From Gigaspora rosea (taxonomy: Eukaryota; Glomeromycota; Glomeromycetes; Diversisporales; Gigasporaceae), in assembly GCA_003550325.1 (NCBI GenBank), contig QKWP01000059.1, positions 27,942 through 91,941 on the forward strand: a stretch of 64,000 nucleotides of DNA. Direction: 5' to 3'. Below, one piece after another: positions 10,691 through 23,432 of the stretch (within the stretch, counting starts at the first letter, position 1; each line of letters starts with the position of its first letter). The position numbers were made by a program, and so were the translations under genes. The notes under the pieces were generated by a model. The model saw only the letters and a list, made by a program, of their open reading frames with translations. It was not told the origin of the DNA and did not search any database.

Positions 10691-12076
10691 ATGAACGGCC
10701 AAAATTGGTTTCAAAATTAGTTTGGCCAGCTTTGTATCATCATTATTTGCTGGCGACGAAGCTTCATCTTCTACTGTACTGACTTATCTTTATTTAAGCT
10801 CATAGTGTAAAGATAACAAAGATAGACCAAACTAAACTTTGCTCGATGTAACCAGGACGAATGTCGGGTTCGCAGAAGAAACAAGACTATTCCCCCTGCA
10901 AACCTCATCGCTTACTAATATACCTGCTCAACTAATCAGTGTTGTTATTGGACATGGCTAATTGGACATGGCTAATTGGACACGGCTAATTGGACATAAG
11001 GCCAAGATGGCTAATAAATTTCAATTAGCCTTTATAGGTCCAATTAGCCTTAATATATTTAATAAAATTTATATACTGTAATACGTAAAAGCAAGTATAT
11101 ATCTGATATAAAATTAAATAAATACGTATAATTTGAAATATTATTAATCAAAAACGGTGTAATAAAAAATTATTATAACATATATAAATATCGTTGATTA
11201 TCGTAATTATCTAAATTGTTGTTTAATATAATTTATTATATTAGCCTATTACAAATAATGTGTTAGAATTAATTATATATAGCAATTATTAAATCTTACT
11301 ATAATATATTTTGATTGATAAGTTTCATTTAATTAACTACTTAATTTAAAAATATAATGAAATTGCTAATAATATCATTATTATTAGAGCCAAGTATAAA
11401 AAACATGTTACGCCTCTTGGAATTCCTTCTTCGAAAAGGGGTTTTTTAAAAAAAAAAACCATGGTATAAACAAGTTAACAACTACAATGTATATATAGGA
11501 AGCAAAAATATACCCAAGCCCTTTTACCTTTTAGAAATTTATACAAATCTATATAAACGATAAAATCTTATCAGTTTAAATCTTTTAAAAGCTAGTTTTG
11601 CTATAATAGATATAGAAAGCTACTAGCTAATAGCGATTAAATTTGATTCATATATATGCGATTCTTTTTAATATAACCAAATAAAAATTTACAATTATTT
11701 AACTTCCCAAAATTTTACTTTAGAGTTATACGTATAAGTACGCTCAAGAAAAAATCTATTATCAGGTTTTCTATATACCCTTCTTTAAATTTATTAAAAA
11801 TTCCGCCATGTATATTATATAATTTAATTAGTTTTAGTAATATAATGATATATAGATAAATAGTTAAATCCGTTACAATAAAATTTTTAAATTTGGTAAG
11901 TTATTAAAATTATGTTTTTGTACGATTACTATTTGTATACAAAAAATTATACTAAAATAGTAATTGATTAAAACTTAAAAAAAATTACCGTTACAGATAT
12001 TAAATATATATAAATACTGGTAATAAAGTATTTATTATTTACATATTAAATTTTTTTTATTGTTATTATTGTCAAT

Positions 12077-14390
12077 ATGCCACCCAAAGAACATTATCTT
12101 GCACAATACTTTGAAAAAACGAAAGAAAAAGCTAATAAAACTAATGTTTTTTCTATTTGCAAGTTTTGTATTAATGGTCTTGGTCACGAAATTGCTACCA
12201 AAAAATCAAAAATTACTCATAAAAGTCGTGATTGTAAAAATCATCTCGAGTCATGTCAATTTTTTCTTGCTGAATATTCTTATGAAAAGCAACAAGAAAT
12301 TTTAGATCCACAAAATGAAACAATTGAAAGTTATTCAACAAATATAAAAAAAAGAAAGTTAGATTCTAAAAATTTAAATAAGTTTTTTAAATCTAATTTT
12401 CAAGGAGAACATTTAGAACAATATGAAAAATTATTAATCCGGGCTACAGTATCTCGTGGATGGTCTTTTCGATGGATTGAAGATCCAGAAGTACAAGATC
12501 TTATACGATTTTTAAATCCAGCAGCTACTTTTCCTAATCGATTAGACCTTTCAAATCGTATTTTAAATCATGAAACAGAAATGGTTTTAGAAAATATTGT
12601 TCAATCTGCAACACAAATGATCTTGGTGTTACATTATCGTATGATGGCTGGAAAAATGTAGCTTCGCAAAATATTATTGGAAGTACACTAATTACTGCAG
12701 ATGGATCATCTTTACCATGGAATGTTGAAGATTTAAGTAACAAACGTAAAAATTGGCAAACTGTCGTATTAATGACAAAAAATTTGTTTAATTCAATTGA
12801 AGCCCGTGGTATTTTAATAAATGAACTAGTCACAGATTCTGCACCTGAATATATGGCCGCAAGGTAATATAATAAATTTAAATACTATATATAAAATTTA
12901 AATTAATTTATAATAATATAATTTTTTTTAGAAAAAGACTTCGAAAAGAGCTTCGAAATAAAATCTTTTTACCATGTTTTAGCCATCAGATGAATTTGTG
13001 TGTTGGCGATCTCTTTAAAAAAGATAGTGAGCTAAAAATTATTGGTTACTTATTTTCACAAATCAGATTTTTTTTATAGCCGTTTAAAGGATGAACAGGC
13101 AACTGTCTATAAAGGAAAATATATTGCATTAATAACCCCTAATTATACACGTTGGAATAGCCATTTTTATTGTTTTTCAAGTATTTTAAAATCCAAAGCT
13201 GCTTTAAAGGTTAATATATTTATTATTATATCATATAATATTTATATATATTTAACGATAAAATTGATTTTTTATTTAGAATTTAATGACAAAAATCGAA
13301 GATGGTGATGATAGCTCTCTTTACGGTTTTCCAATTGATATCCAAGAAAACCTTTCGAGTTCTGATTGGTGGAGAAAATTGCAAGAATTATATAAACTAA
13401 TTGAACCTTATTGTGCAGCTTTAAATAAATTACAAACTGATGGTGCACGATTACATGAAGTTCTTTATGCTTTTGGATGGATAGTAAAATTTTTAAAATC
13501 TAATTCTAATATTTCTTTACAAAATTATTATATTCAAAAGATAGAAAAACGATGGGCTGAGTGGGAACAGCCTCTTTTAATTCTTTCTTTTTTACTTTAT
13601 CCAAAATACAAGCATACAAAATTTAATTTTACACTTTCAAACCTTTCATACGCTCATACGCTCATTTAGGCAAATGGGTATATTACTATTATACTAATTG
13701 GGTTAATAAAAAACCTGTCGTTATTCTTGCAGAATTAGAGCGGTATCGTGCAGGAAAAAATCCTTTTGATCAAGTAACATATAACCAGTTTGATGATCCT
13801 TTAGAATTTTGGAATTATATTGCAGGTTATACAAAACTGTACTCTATATACTATAATTAGTTTTTAATTTTTAATTTTTAATTTAGTTTGATAAAGTGTT
13901 AAAGATATGTCAAATAAGAGATAAATTACGACGTGAACGTTTAAAGGAAGCTTTAGCTAAACAAGAAAAAACAATTCGTGAAACAAATGTTGCGCAACAA
14001 GCACAAAATACAGATTTAGAGAATGAAGAAATTTCCGATATTAAAAATGAAATTTTTAATACAAGTGAAGATACTGATATTGAAGAATTAAATGAGTCGA
14101 ATAGTGAAGATGAATTTAAAAATTGTACCGGAGATGTTCAAAGTGTTGAGAATTGGCGCTATTTAGTATCTCGATGGACAAAATTAGTAGATGAAGAAGA
14201 AAATAATCAAGATGAAATCAATGCAAATAATGAATTAGTTGACAATAATTCGTTAGATGATGATAATTTTTTTGACGAAGATTTTGGTACTACACATCCA
14301 GCTGAAAATCGTGAAGCAAAATGGAAGTTATCAGATTTATTCACAGATTTACTTGAGCAACCTGCCTATTTAAGTTTGTTAATCGAATAA
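12077..14390 (+). pseudogene. hAT transposase, frameshifted and core-deleted
   Basis: The reading starts MPPKEHYLAQYFEKTKEK at 12077. CKFC with the later KNHLESC suggests a BED-like DNA-binding zinc finger. After a shift of one base near 12612 comes GVTLSYDGWKNVASQN, with the first catalytic Asp before GW, then LVTDSAPEYMAAR with the second Asp. An intron (12864-12931) follows, then FLPCFSHQMNLCVGD. A second shift lies near 13030, before NYTRWNSHFYCFSS, and an intron at 13210-13279. A third break is an 8-bp tandem duplication (ACGCTCAT) near 13650. After EFWNYIAG at 13825 the frame resumes at 13887 with FDKVLKICQIRDKLRRERLK. The usual dimerisation core, with its S-x-E-R-x-F motif, is absent between these points. 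An acidic tail and a terminal WKLSDLF region end at 14390. The protein would cut and join DNA if intact; it is almost surely inactive. Confidence 0.85.
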
Positions 14391-15120
14391 AACGAACTTA
14401 TATTTCTTTTTTTTGTGAATCTTTTCTATATCATTTTCTTTTATGTTAAATGAATGCATTTTTTTCTTAACTTTTATCTTGGAATTAGTCATTTTATTTT
14501 TTGTCTTATTATTATTACTTATTCGTATAGTTTTATTTTTTACTCTATATTATAAATAAATTCTCTCGTCTTGCTTTTTTCAATATTATTGTAAAATGGT
14601 CAAATATCCGAATTTTAAATAGAAAACGAACAATAGATCATATCTCTACATGCAAGTATAGCGATCAAAGTGTTGAAAAGAATAAATAACTGTTTCGGTT
14701 AGGTTTGTTATATAAGTAGCAGTCGCGCTTAACCAAGAACGGATGATAAACTATATAAATGCAAAATAATGGCCAGGATTAAGCTTAATTCGATCAAAAT
14801 TATGTTTGGGATTTATACGGGAAGTCTAATTTAGAAATGTTTAAATAACTCAGCTGATTTGCAAATTAGCAGGACACGTATAATTATTTTTCGATAATAT
14901 AAATGTAGTTCTTTGATGACATAATTTTCAGCCGAAAATTATGTAATTTCGATAATTATAGTAATTAAGGTGAAGCTTGAATTGCATGGTAGTAAATCCG
15001 CTTTGCATATTTTGAATTCTAGTAAAAAAAAAAAAAGATTATTTCATATTTAGTTAATGCAATTCCGAAAGACAATAATAAAGGCATTTTTATAGTGATC
15101 GTCATGTACTTTAATCGAGA

Positions 15121-15236
15121 AAAAAACCTGTTAAAGCGAAATTCCCATACAATAGATAAATATGCACATCGTGAGAAAACCTGTTAAAGCGATGTTTGAT
15201 TAAACAATTCTCATACAATAGATAAATATAGTATGA
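15121..15236. repeat. two-copy tandem repeat
   Basis: AACCTGTTAAAGCGA followed by CATACAATAGATAAATAT occurs twice (about 15127-15162 and 15179-15226). It lies in the non-coding right part of the hAT element. Confidence 0.7.
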
Positions 15237-15289
15237 GATTAGGGTGATAAATCAACAATCAACTATATTGATCATTTTACTATGATCAG

Positions 15290-15665
15290 ATTTTTCTCAG
15301 TAAAATTAAAATGATCGATCTTAAGTCTTATGATTATAAAGAAAAGCATAAAATTCTAAAGTTTTCACACAAATATTTTACTTATTAATCTAATTTCTTT
15401 CGATTGAAAACACTCCGCCAGAGCTATCTCAAAGTAATTATGGTTTTTTTTTTGCGAAGTTCTAGTTAAATTTTGACTTCATGTTTAAGGTAAAGTTTTT
15501 CGTTCTAATTGATGAAATTTAGAACGCTCTGCAAGACGAATTCCCAAAACTTACATGTCAGTAGATAGCTTTATTTTTAGATATTTTATGAACAACTTGT
15601 GAGAGTTGAAACATTTAAAATATTCCCTTAATAATAATGTATTAAAATATTAGTTATAATCTACA
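15290..15665. repeat. dispersed repeat, copy 1 (other copy 25990-26421)
   Basis: About 380 bp including AAAATTCTAAAGTTTTCACA, GAAAACACT, ATTTTGACTTCAT and CAAGACGAAT matches 25990-26421 in the same order and orientation with many substitutions. It has no coding capacity. Here it lies inside the 5.5-kb hAT element, so either the hAT acquired it or it inserted there. Confidence 0.75.
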
Positions 15666-15785
15666 GATCTATTATCGAAAATTAATATTTATGTAATACA
15701 AAAATCTGCACTATAGTTTGCCTTAGTTGATAATCACCCCCCAGTATGAGATGCACATCGTGATGTTAAAGTGCAGAATTTCACA

Positions 15786-15931
15786 TTTCATTGCGTTTAA
15801 TTCCTATAAACATACGTCATATCGAAGATGTAAGACCTTTAGATGATTATAGGTCTCGTGATGAAATATGTAATAAATTGCGACCAAAACTTGCACCTAA
15901 CTATTATAATGAATTGGGCAAGATAATGTAA
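15786..15931 (+). pseudogene. coding-like fragment carried in the hAT element
   Basis: A stop-free stretch of about 48 codons reads INIRHIEDVRPLDDYRSRDE and KLRPKLAPNYYNELGKIM before a stop at 15929. Its codon and residue make-up looks like real protein and unlike hAT transposase. I do not recognise the family. It could be a captured host-gene piece. Confidence 0.3.
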
Positions 15932-16404
15932 ATTCAGATCTGCAAAAACGGCCTTATGTTTATTATATTTTTCAAAAATCCATCATATGTCATATCCAAA
16001 TAAAGAAACGTTGTTACAAATTCAAATTAGGCTTTCCGAGTGTGAAATATTTAGTAAACAACATTTCTGTTATCGCCCAAGAAAAAAAATACATGTGTGA
16101 AATGAAAATAATGCAATTAGTAGCCAAAGGTTTATTAACGTTAAATAGTGTAATAAAATAATAAAAAATTTAAAAATTAAAAAGTTATTATTTTTAGATA
16201 AGTACTAGATTTTGGTTTAATATATATATATGTCCAATTAGCCCTAGCCCTTACGGCTAATTGGACATATGGCTAATTGATCAATTGGACATGTGGACAA
16301 CAACTAAGATCAATTAGCCACTTGTCAATTAGCCATAAGTCCAATTAGCCACCAGGGCTAGGGCTAATCATTTTTTATTGGACTTAAGGCTAGTAACAAC
16401 ACTG

Positions 16405-18270
16405 CAACTAATTGCTTAGACTCACATTTTTCATTTCCTCGATACTTACGTATTGAGAAGCTTTTTTTTTGAAATAACGCACATGGGAGTACTCAAAATG
16501 ACGCGCAGGTAGGATGAATATCTTTTTTAGGTTAGCAGTTCTTGGTCAATCATCGATCAGAATTACAAGAACTCCCGACAGTTCTGCATTCTTCCGTGCA
16601 ATGCAGAAATCATCGTCCCTGATTATAATGAATTTTAACTTTTTTTTATAACTTCTAGCAAAGGTTTCTCAATAACTACTCGAACAAATTCAATAAAATT
16701 TTTTTATCTTGATTCTTTCCTTTTGTAGAATTATGTTCATTGAATTTAGTTTAGTGGTTATCGAGAAATCTTCGTTAAAATTTTAAAAAAAAATTTAGAA
16801 TACTTTATTGTCAGTGCGCAGTTAAATTTTAGCATCAACAGTCCTATCGCTAGTACCATTCATGCAGATACCCTTTGGAGAAATTTCTTGTTCTTAGATG
16901 ACGACTAATGAATCGACTCCAATAATAAAATCCGTACTTAGGGCACTGACAGGAATCAGCTGATTTCTGGCCCTCCTACCCTTAGGTATTGTCCATTTTT
17001 GCTAGGCGATGCTATTGTCACCAAATTGTGAGATTAATTGCATACCGGTTGGGCTCACGATAATCCGAATTTCCGCAGTAAAATTCGGATAAATACATCT
17101 GAAATTTTTATTTTACCGCACAACTAGAAATTGCCTTTGTGGGTGGCTTTTTCGCCTAATTTTAACACCACCATCACGCAAAGTTAATTTTTCGTTTGAA
17201 TCTGAAAATTTAGGTCGGTCGGTCGGATTTTTTTTTTTTTTTTTAATTTACTGTAAATTAATAGAATAATGTTCACATCTAAGGCTACGCAAAGTTAATT
17301 TTTCATTTTGCACAACAAGGAATCAAAAAATTGGGTCGGCACTCATATTTTCCTGTCAGTTCACACCGGATGAGAATAGCGGAAAAAAGAATAATTGGCA
17401 CAATTAGGATCTAAAAAAAAAATTTTGAAAAATTGTAAAAAAATGGGTCGGCGGGTAAAAAAAATCAACCTTATCCAATTTAAATATTTAGGCTTATGAA
17501 CTATCAAGTATTCATTTTGATGCTCCAAGAACATTTGTATGTGGATTTTTGTTTTCTTTCTTCAAAATGGATTAGGCTCTTGCTGGTTATTTTAAAAAGA
17601 TTTCCTGCGGATAAAAAATACACATGAATTTTCAAGCTTCTAGTAGGTTATAATAATTAGTCTTTTCAAGTCATTTATTAGGGGAAATTTCGAAGCTTCT
17701 AAAGTAAACAAAAAGTAGAATAATGGTTATATTTCTTATTATATATGAAACATATTAAAACCCAAATTTGTCTCTTTAAGAGTTCGACAGAAATTATAGA
17801 AAAATCCACGAACTATTATTTTAAGTTATTGTTCATGTGATATGATCACGTAAAAATTTTTATGCAAAAATGTCACGACAAAAAATTTCACATGCTAATA
17901 TAATATGAACAATAACATCGATATTGGAATCTAATGTCACTCATGCTGCGTAGCAGCACATGTGAGTGACATTAGATATAATTTTAATCGATTATTATCT
18001 CCACGCTGATTATGCTGATTATAATCGATAAGAATGGACTAATTATAACTTAAATTTTATATAATTGATTATCGATTAACCGTTTATGGCCTATTTAAAT
18101 TTTCCCAATTCATTTTTTTTACCTATCGTTTTTCTTGAATCTCCCTTTCCCCTCCTAGTAATGCATGTTTTTTTTGATTTTCTTGTATAGTAGGACGTGC
18201 AAAAGTTGAATCAAATTGTACTAAAAGACTTGAATTTAATATGCGTAACCAGGTAAATGTTACAAGCCGG
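16405..18270. other. gene-poor region with small inverted repeats
   Basis: No gene was recognised. At 16662-16768, AAGGTTTCTCAATAACTACT is mirrored by GTGGTTATCGAGAAATCTT. The 15-base unit GCAAAGTTAATTTTTCGTTT / GCAAAGTTAATTTTTCATTT occurs at about 17178 and 17288. GGTCGG repeats lie near 17213-17230, and GGGTCGGC occurs near 17331 and 17444. Confidence 0.5.
17821..17975. repeat. nested hairpin repeats
   Basis: TCTAATGTCACTCATG at 17931 is followed by CTGCGTAGCAG and then CATGTGAGTGACATTAGA, a long near-perfect hairpin. Just to its left, GTTATTGTTCAT (about 17826) and ATGAACAATAAC (about 17907) form another inverted pair. No termini or target duplication were found. Confidence 0.65.
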
Positions 18271-18464
18271 CTAAGATTCTAGTGTTATCAACCTAAAAAG
18301 GTTCTCAAAAAAATTTCGCTATTAGACTAGGAGTAGGTTTTGCTATTAAGTTAGAAGACGCCTTGCCATTACCAAAAATTTGTAATGAAACTTTTTAAAC
18401 GGTTTTTTTTTTGTGTTACACAATTTGATTGACCTGTGAAATTTTTAAAGTGGTAACGCTAGGG
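18271..18464. mobile_element. decayed relative of the 2084-2369 MITE
   Basis: The right end (reverse complement CCCTAGCGTTACCACTTTAA) closely follows the terminal sequence of the MITE at 2084. The left end TCTAGTGTTATCAACCTAAA is a degraded match, and AAAAATTTCGCTATT follows as in the other copy. Confidence 0.55.
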
Positions 18465-18785
18465 ACAGCAGCAAACAGATATAGTATGTCGATTTAACAA
18501 CAAAAACTACTTATTTGTAACTTAAGGTTATTTGTTGACTAGAAATTAGAAACGGTTGTTAGCAACCACAATCATTATAAAAAAAGTAGTCAGGGGGCAC
18601 ACGATATTGCAAATCGCGGTAAAACTAATTTAAAATAGTGTTTGCCATCCCTACCTAACGGCTAGAGGTGTTAAATTTTCAAATTAAAATCAATAAATTT
18701 AATTTAAAAATTAAATTAATTATTAATATTTATAAAACCAAATATACATATAGTTAATTCTCAAAAAATGTAATCAATTACATGA
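18465..18785. other. intergenic sequence, nothing recognised
   Basis: AT-rich region downstream of the Tim17-like gene. Confidence 0.5.
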
Positions 18786-19775
18786 TTACGATCGATTATT
18801 AGAATTTTCATCTGTTGTTGAATCTTCTAATTGCATTGCTTTAGCTTCAGCTCTAGCTTGTTTGATCTGTTTATATTCTTCTTCCGATATCTTTTTAACA
18901 CCGGTCCATTTTTTTGAGGCAAGCCAGTTAAGCAGTCCTTCCGTCATTTTTTTATCTTTTGATTCCTTTTTATCATTATTCAAAATTTTTTTGGTCGGGG
19001 GATTTGACTCAAGTGGAGGGTATTGTTGCACGTTTTTTGTTTTAAGGATTAATTGTTGTCTGTAATTATAAACACTGGTATAACAAACTTGTCCCACGCC
19101 ACTTATAAGGGAGAAAAGAAAAATTCTAGGGAGAAGACCTTGGCGACCATCTTTGAGTGAATGCAATGAAGCTCATAAGGAGCTAAACTTTGGTGCGCAA
19201 GTTCCTAAAACGTTTACATGGAACCAAATTTCGAAAAATACTCACAGATGATTGATGAAAACAGACCACCAGTCAAACCACCAGCAATAATACTACTGAT
19301 GAGTTCATCTGTGTTTCGTATATTATATCTTCTTGGTTTATTTTTTTGTTGATGTGCTAAACATAATTCTCGGATGCCTTGATAAAAAAAAGTAAATAAA
19401 ATGCAAAGTATTTCATGACAAGTGCAAATAGATAAAATTTGAGCCTACTAAAAAATGAAAGACCAAAGATGCCACAATTAATTCCTGTAGCAATTGTATA
19501 ACGAAGGAAAGATCGATTATAAAAAAAAGCAGCTAATCCACCGCAAGTTGCACCAACGCTAACTTAAAAATTTGTTGAATAAAAAGCACAAATTACGTGT
19601 TCAATAAAAATTTTTCAAGCATCAAATTAGAAAAAAAAGAAAATAATGAATGAATATAAACCAGATAAAATTGTTCCAGTATAAATTCTATTGCGTGATT
19701 CTTCATCCCACTTTTGCATTTCTTTAATAACATGCCAGTAAAGTTGGGAGCACAAAAAATTTTATAGAATGAAAT
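18786..19775 (-). CDS. Tim17/Tim22/Tim23-like mitochondrial membrane protein
   Basis: Four exons fit GT-AG introns and one frame: from about 19775 to 19662, 19562-19449, 19377-19246 and 19171-18786. The protein reads KEMQKWDEESRNRIYTGTIL, then VGATCGGLAAFFYNRSFLRY, then TGINCGIFGLSFFSIREL, then DELISSIIAGGLTGGLFSSI, then GRQGLLPRIFLFSLISGVGQ, and ends in a Lys/Glu-rich tail with SEEEYKQIKQARAEAKA. Successive hydrophobic segments with GxxxG-like glycines (GATCGG, AGGLTGG) are the hallmark of the Tim17/22/23 fold of mitochondrial inner-membrane proteins. I infer a location in a mitochondrial or similar membrane. The start codon was not found: the first exon is open upstream and a further 5' exon probably lies above 19775. 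The last acceptor (TGAG/CTTC) is weak but keeps the frame. Confidence 0.6.
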
Positions 19776-21565
19776 CTGATAAAAGCCAGGTGATTTTCAT
19801 CGTCTATTTCACATGACTTTGATTATGATAATCCAGTAATCGGTTCGTAAACGCAATAGAATTTTATATTGTAACTGGTAATAAAAAATAAACTCTAATG
19901 CATTGTATAAAAGCATTTAGCCTAGTACCTTTTTTTTCGCATTTTTGTCCTAGAAAACTGAACCCTAATTCTTCTATTTGAACCATCTATCTGCGCAAAC
20001 TCTTTTTTAATATCATATCAGATACATATTTAGCATTAACGAGAAACTGACTTTTGAATTGGAATAAGTAACGTTAAGATAATAATGCTATATTAATTAC
20101 ATATTATGATTAAACCTATATCACTTCGATGAGGAAATGTTTTCATGATTTATTTATAATTAAAAATCTAAATGCTATCCAGCCGCACCACTTGGTACAC
20201 ATTTTCTGGATGCGCGTACGTGATATTTTATGTTTTCAAACCGGAGTTAACGAAGTATTGCTACAAAATACAGAAATAATGAGCTGATAAATGCGTAATT
20301 TTTATGCATTAAAACTTATTTAACGAAAACTCTTGTCTTTACAAAAAAAAGAAAATTCTTGTGATTAGTTGTTGAATATAAACTAGTATAAATTAGCATA
20401 TAATGAATTAATTTCAAATTCACTTTTCATGAGTGACATATTAACGAGAATAAAAAACTAGGCTATTGAAGGAAAACTGGATTTTAAGTTTATTGCTTAC
20501 CATTTCAAGATTTTTTAGGGATTGTGCCCGGTAAATTAATTATAAGTTTTAAAACCTCAATCTTGGTTGAACCCATTTATGAATTAAAAAATATTCAAAG
20601 CTACTAATATCGAAGTACAGTACAATCAGAAGTCATCTAGAAATATGATGTTACATATCAATATTTATTGGAAATCAACCAATTCGATTTTCACATTGCA
20701 AAGCGCAATAAATTCATAAGCGATTTAAATGGTTTGCAAAAAGTGTGACCTTGTGACTTTCGTGGAGGAAAATCTGATATTCTTAAATATATAGTGAGTT
20801 TACTAATTTCTCCCCCACTGCTAATTGGTTCTACTAATTATTCACATATCGGATTACCTGTGTTATTAATCAATTTTTATAGTACTCCGATAGTGAAGTG
20901 GTAGTAAACTCCTAAATAGTCTATCAATCATATATTCAATCAGTAATATTAAGACATCGTGATCCACAGAGGACCTTATTTGCTTATTGAATGTAAAATC
21001 GATTAAAATCTTCATCCATTTAATCGGCGATCGTCTTAAAATCATCAGATTTTAAAATTTTCCTGACTTTATTCCGAGGGTGGAATCGTACTTTTAACGA
21101 CTATGCAAACCATTATCACTTTGACCTTTTTTAGAATATCAGAAACAAGATATTATCGGACCAGATAGAAAGGACAATGTACATCGTTACTCATCATTAT
21201 TAAAGCATCCAATAAACTCATTCTCAACGTTAGACTTCTACATGGAATAATCTTGTTCGATCATTTAATGTCATCAATGATTATTCATTATTTAAAACAT
21301 TTATTCGTTCTCAAATATAAACAGCTGTCTATTATCCTCGATAAATGTGTATTTAATGATAAATAAAATACAAGTGTAGGAATAAATAAAATGTGCATAG
21401 AAAACCAAAATAAAATGATCAAGTTTAAGGTTAAAAAATAAATATAAATATAATTACTGTAATAGAAAAAATAGGTCATTAATGAAAAACATAAAATCAA
21501 ACAAACGCGTGGTTTTGATTATTAGCAAGGTCATTAGAAGTATCACTATGTTCTTCAGTTGTATT
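19776..21565. other. intergenic sequence between two genes
   Basis: It probably holds the 5' end and promoter of the Tim17-like gene (minus strand, above 19775) and the 3' flank of the kinase gene. Scattered moderately GC-rich patches (for example 20180-20230 and 20940-21130) show no extended frame. No repeat was recognised. Confidence 0.45.

Positions 21566-23432
<1,867 letters not shown>

Larger units (their letters stand above)
10937..16404 (+). mobile_element. complete-ended hAT transposon, 5468 bp
   Basis: The left end CAGTGTTGTTATTGGACATG and right end (reverse complement CAGTGTTGTTACTAGCC) share an 11-bp terminal repeat. The element is flanked by a perfect 8-bp duplication CAACTAAT at 10929-10936 and 16405-16412. 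Both ends hold arrays of GGCTAATTGGACA (10950-11050, 16225-16365), probable transposase binding sites. The coding region at 12077-14390 runs left to right and is a hAT transposase with several frame breaks. The right third (14.4-16.2 kb) is not transposase: it contains a tandem repeat, a dispersed repeat shared with 26 kb and a coding-like fragment. The intact flanks and ends suggest it moved after, or despite, the damage to its gene, so trans-mobilisation is likely. Confidence 0.92.

Noticed and set aside
12534..12833. 99-residue minus-strand frame
   Set aside because: It is the antisense of the hAT transposase coding region, whose plus-strand motifs are clear.
13826..13886. Genuine intron in the transposase between the IAG and FDKVL blocks
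   Set aside because: GT and AG borders exist, but joining them puts FDKVL out of frame and the expected dimerisation core is missing, so a deletion fits better.
18862..19065. 67-residue plus-strand frame
   Set aside because: It is antisense to the last exon of the Tim17-like gene.
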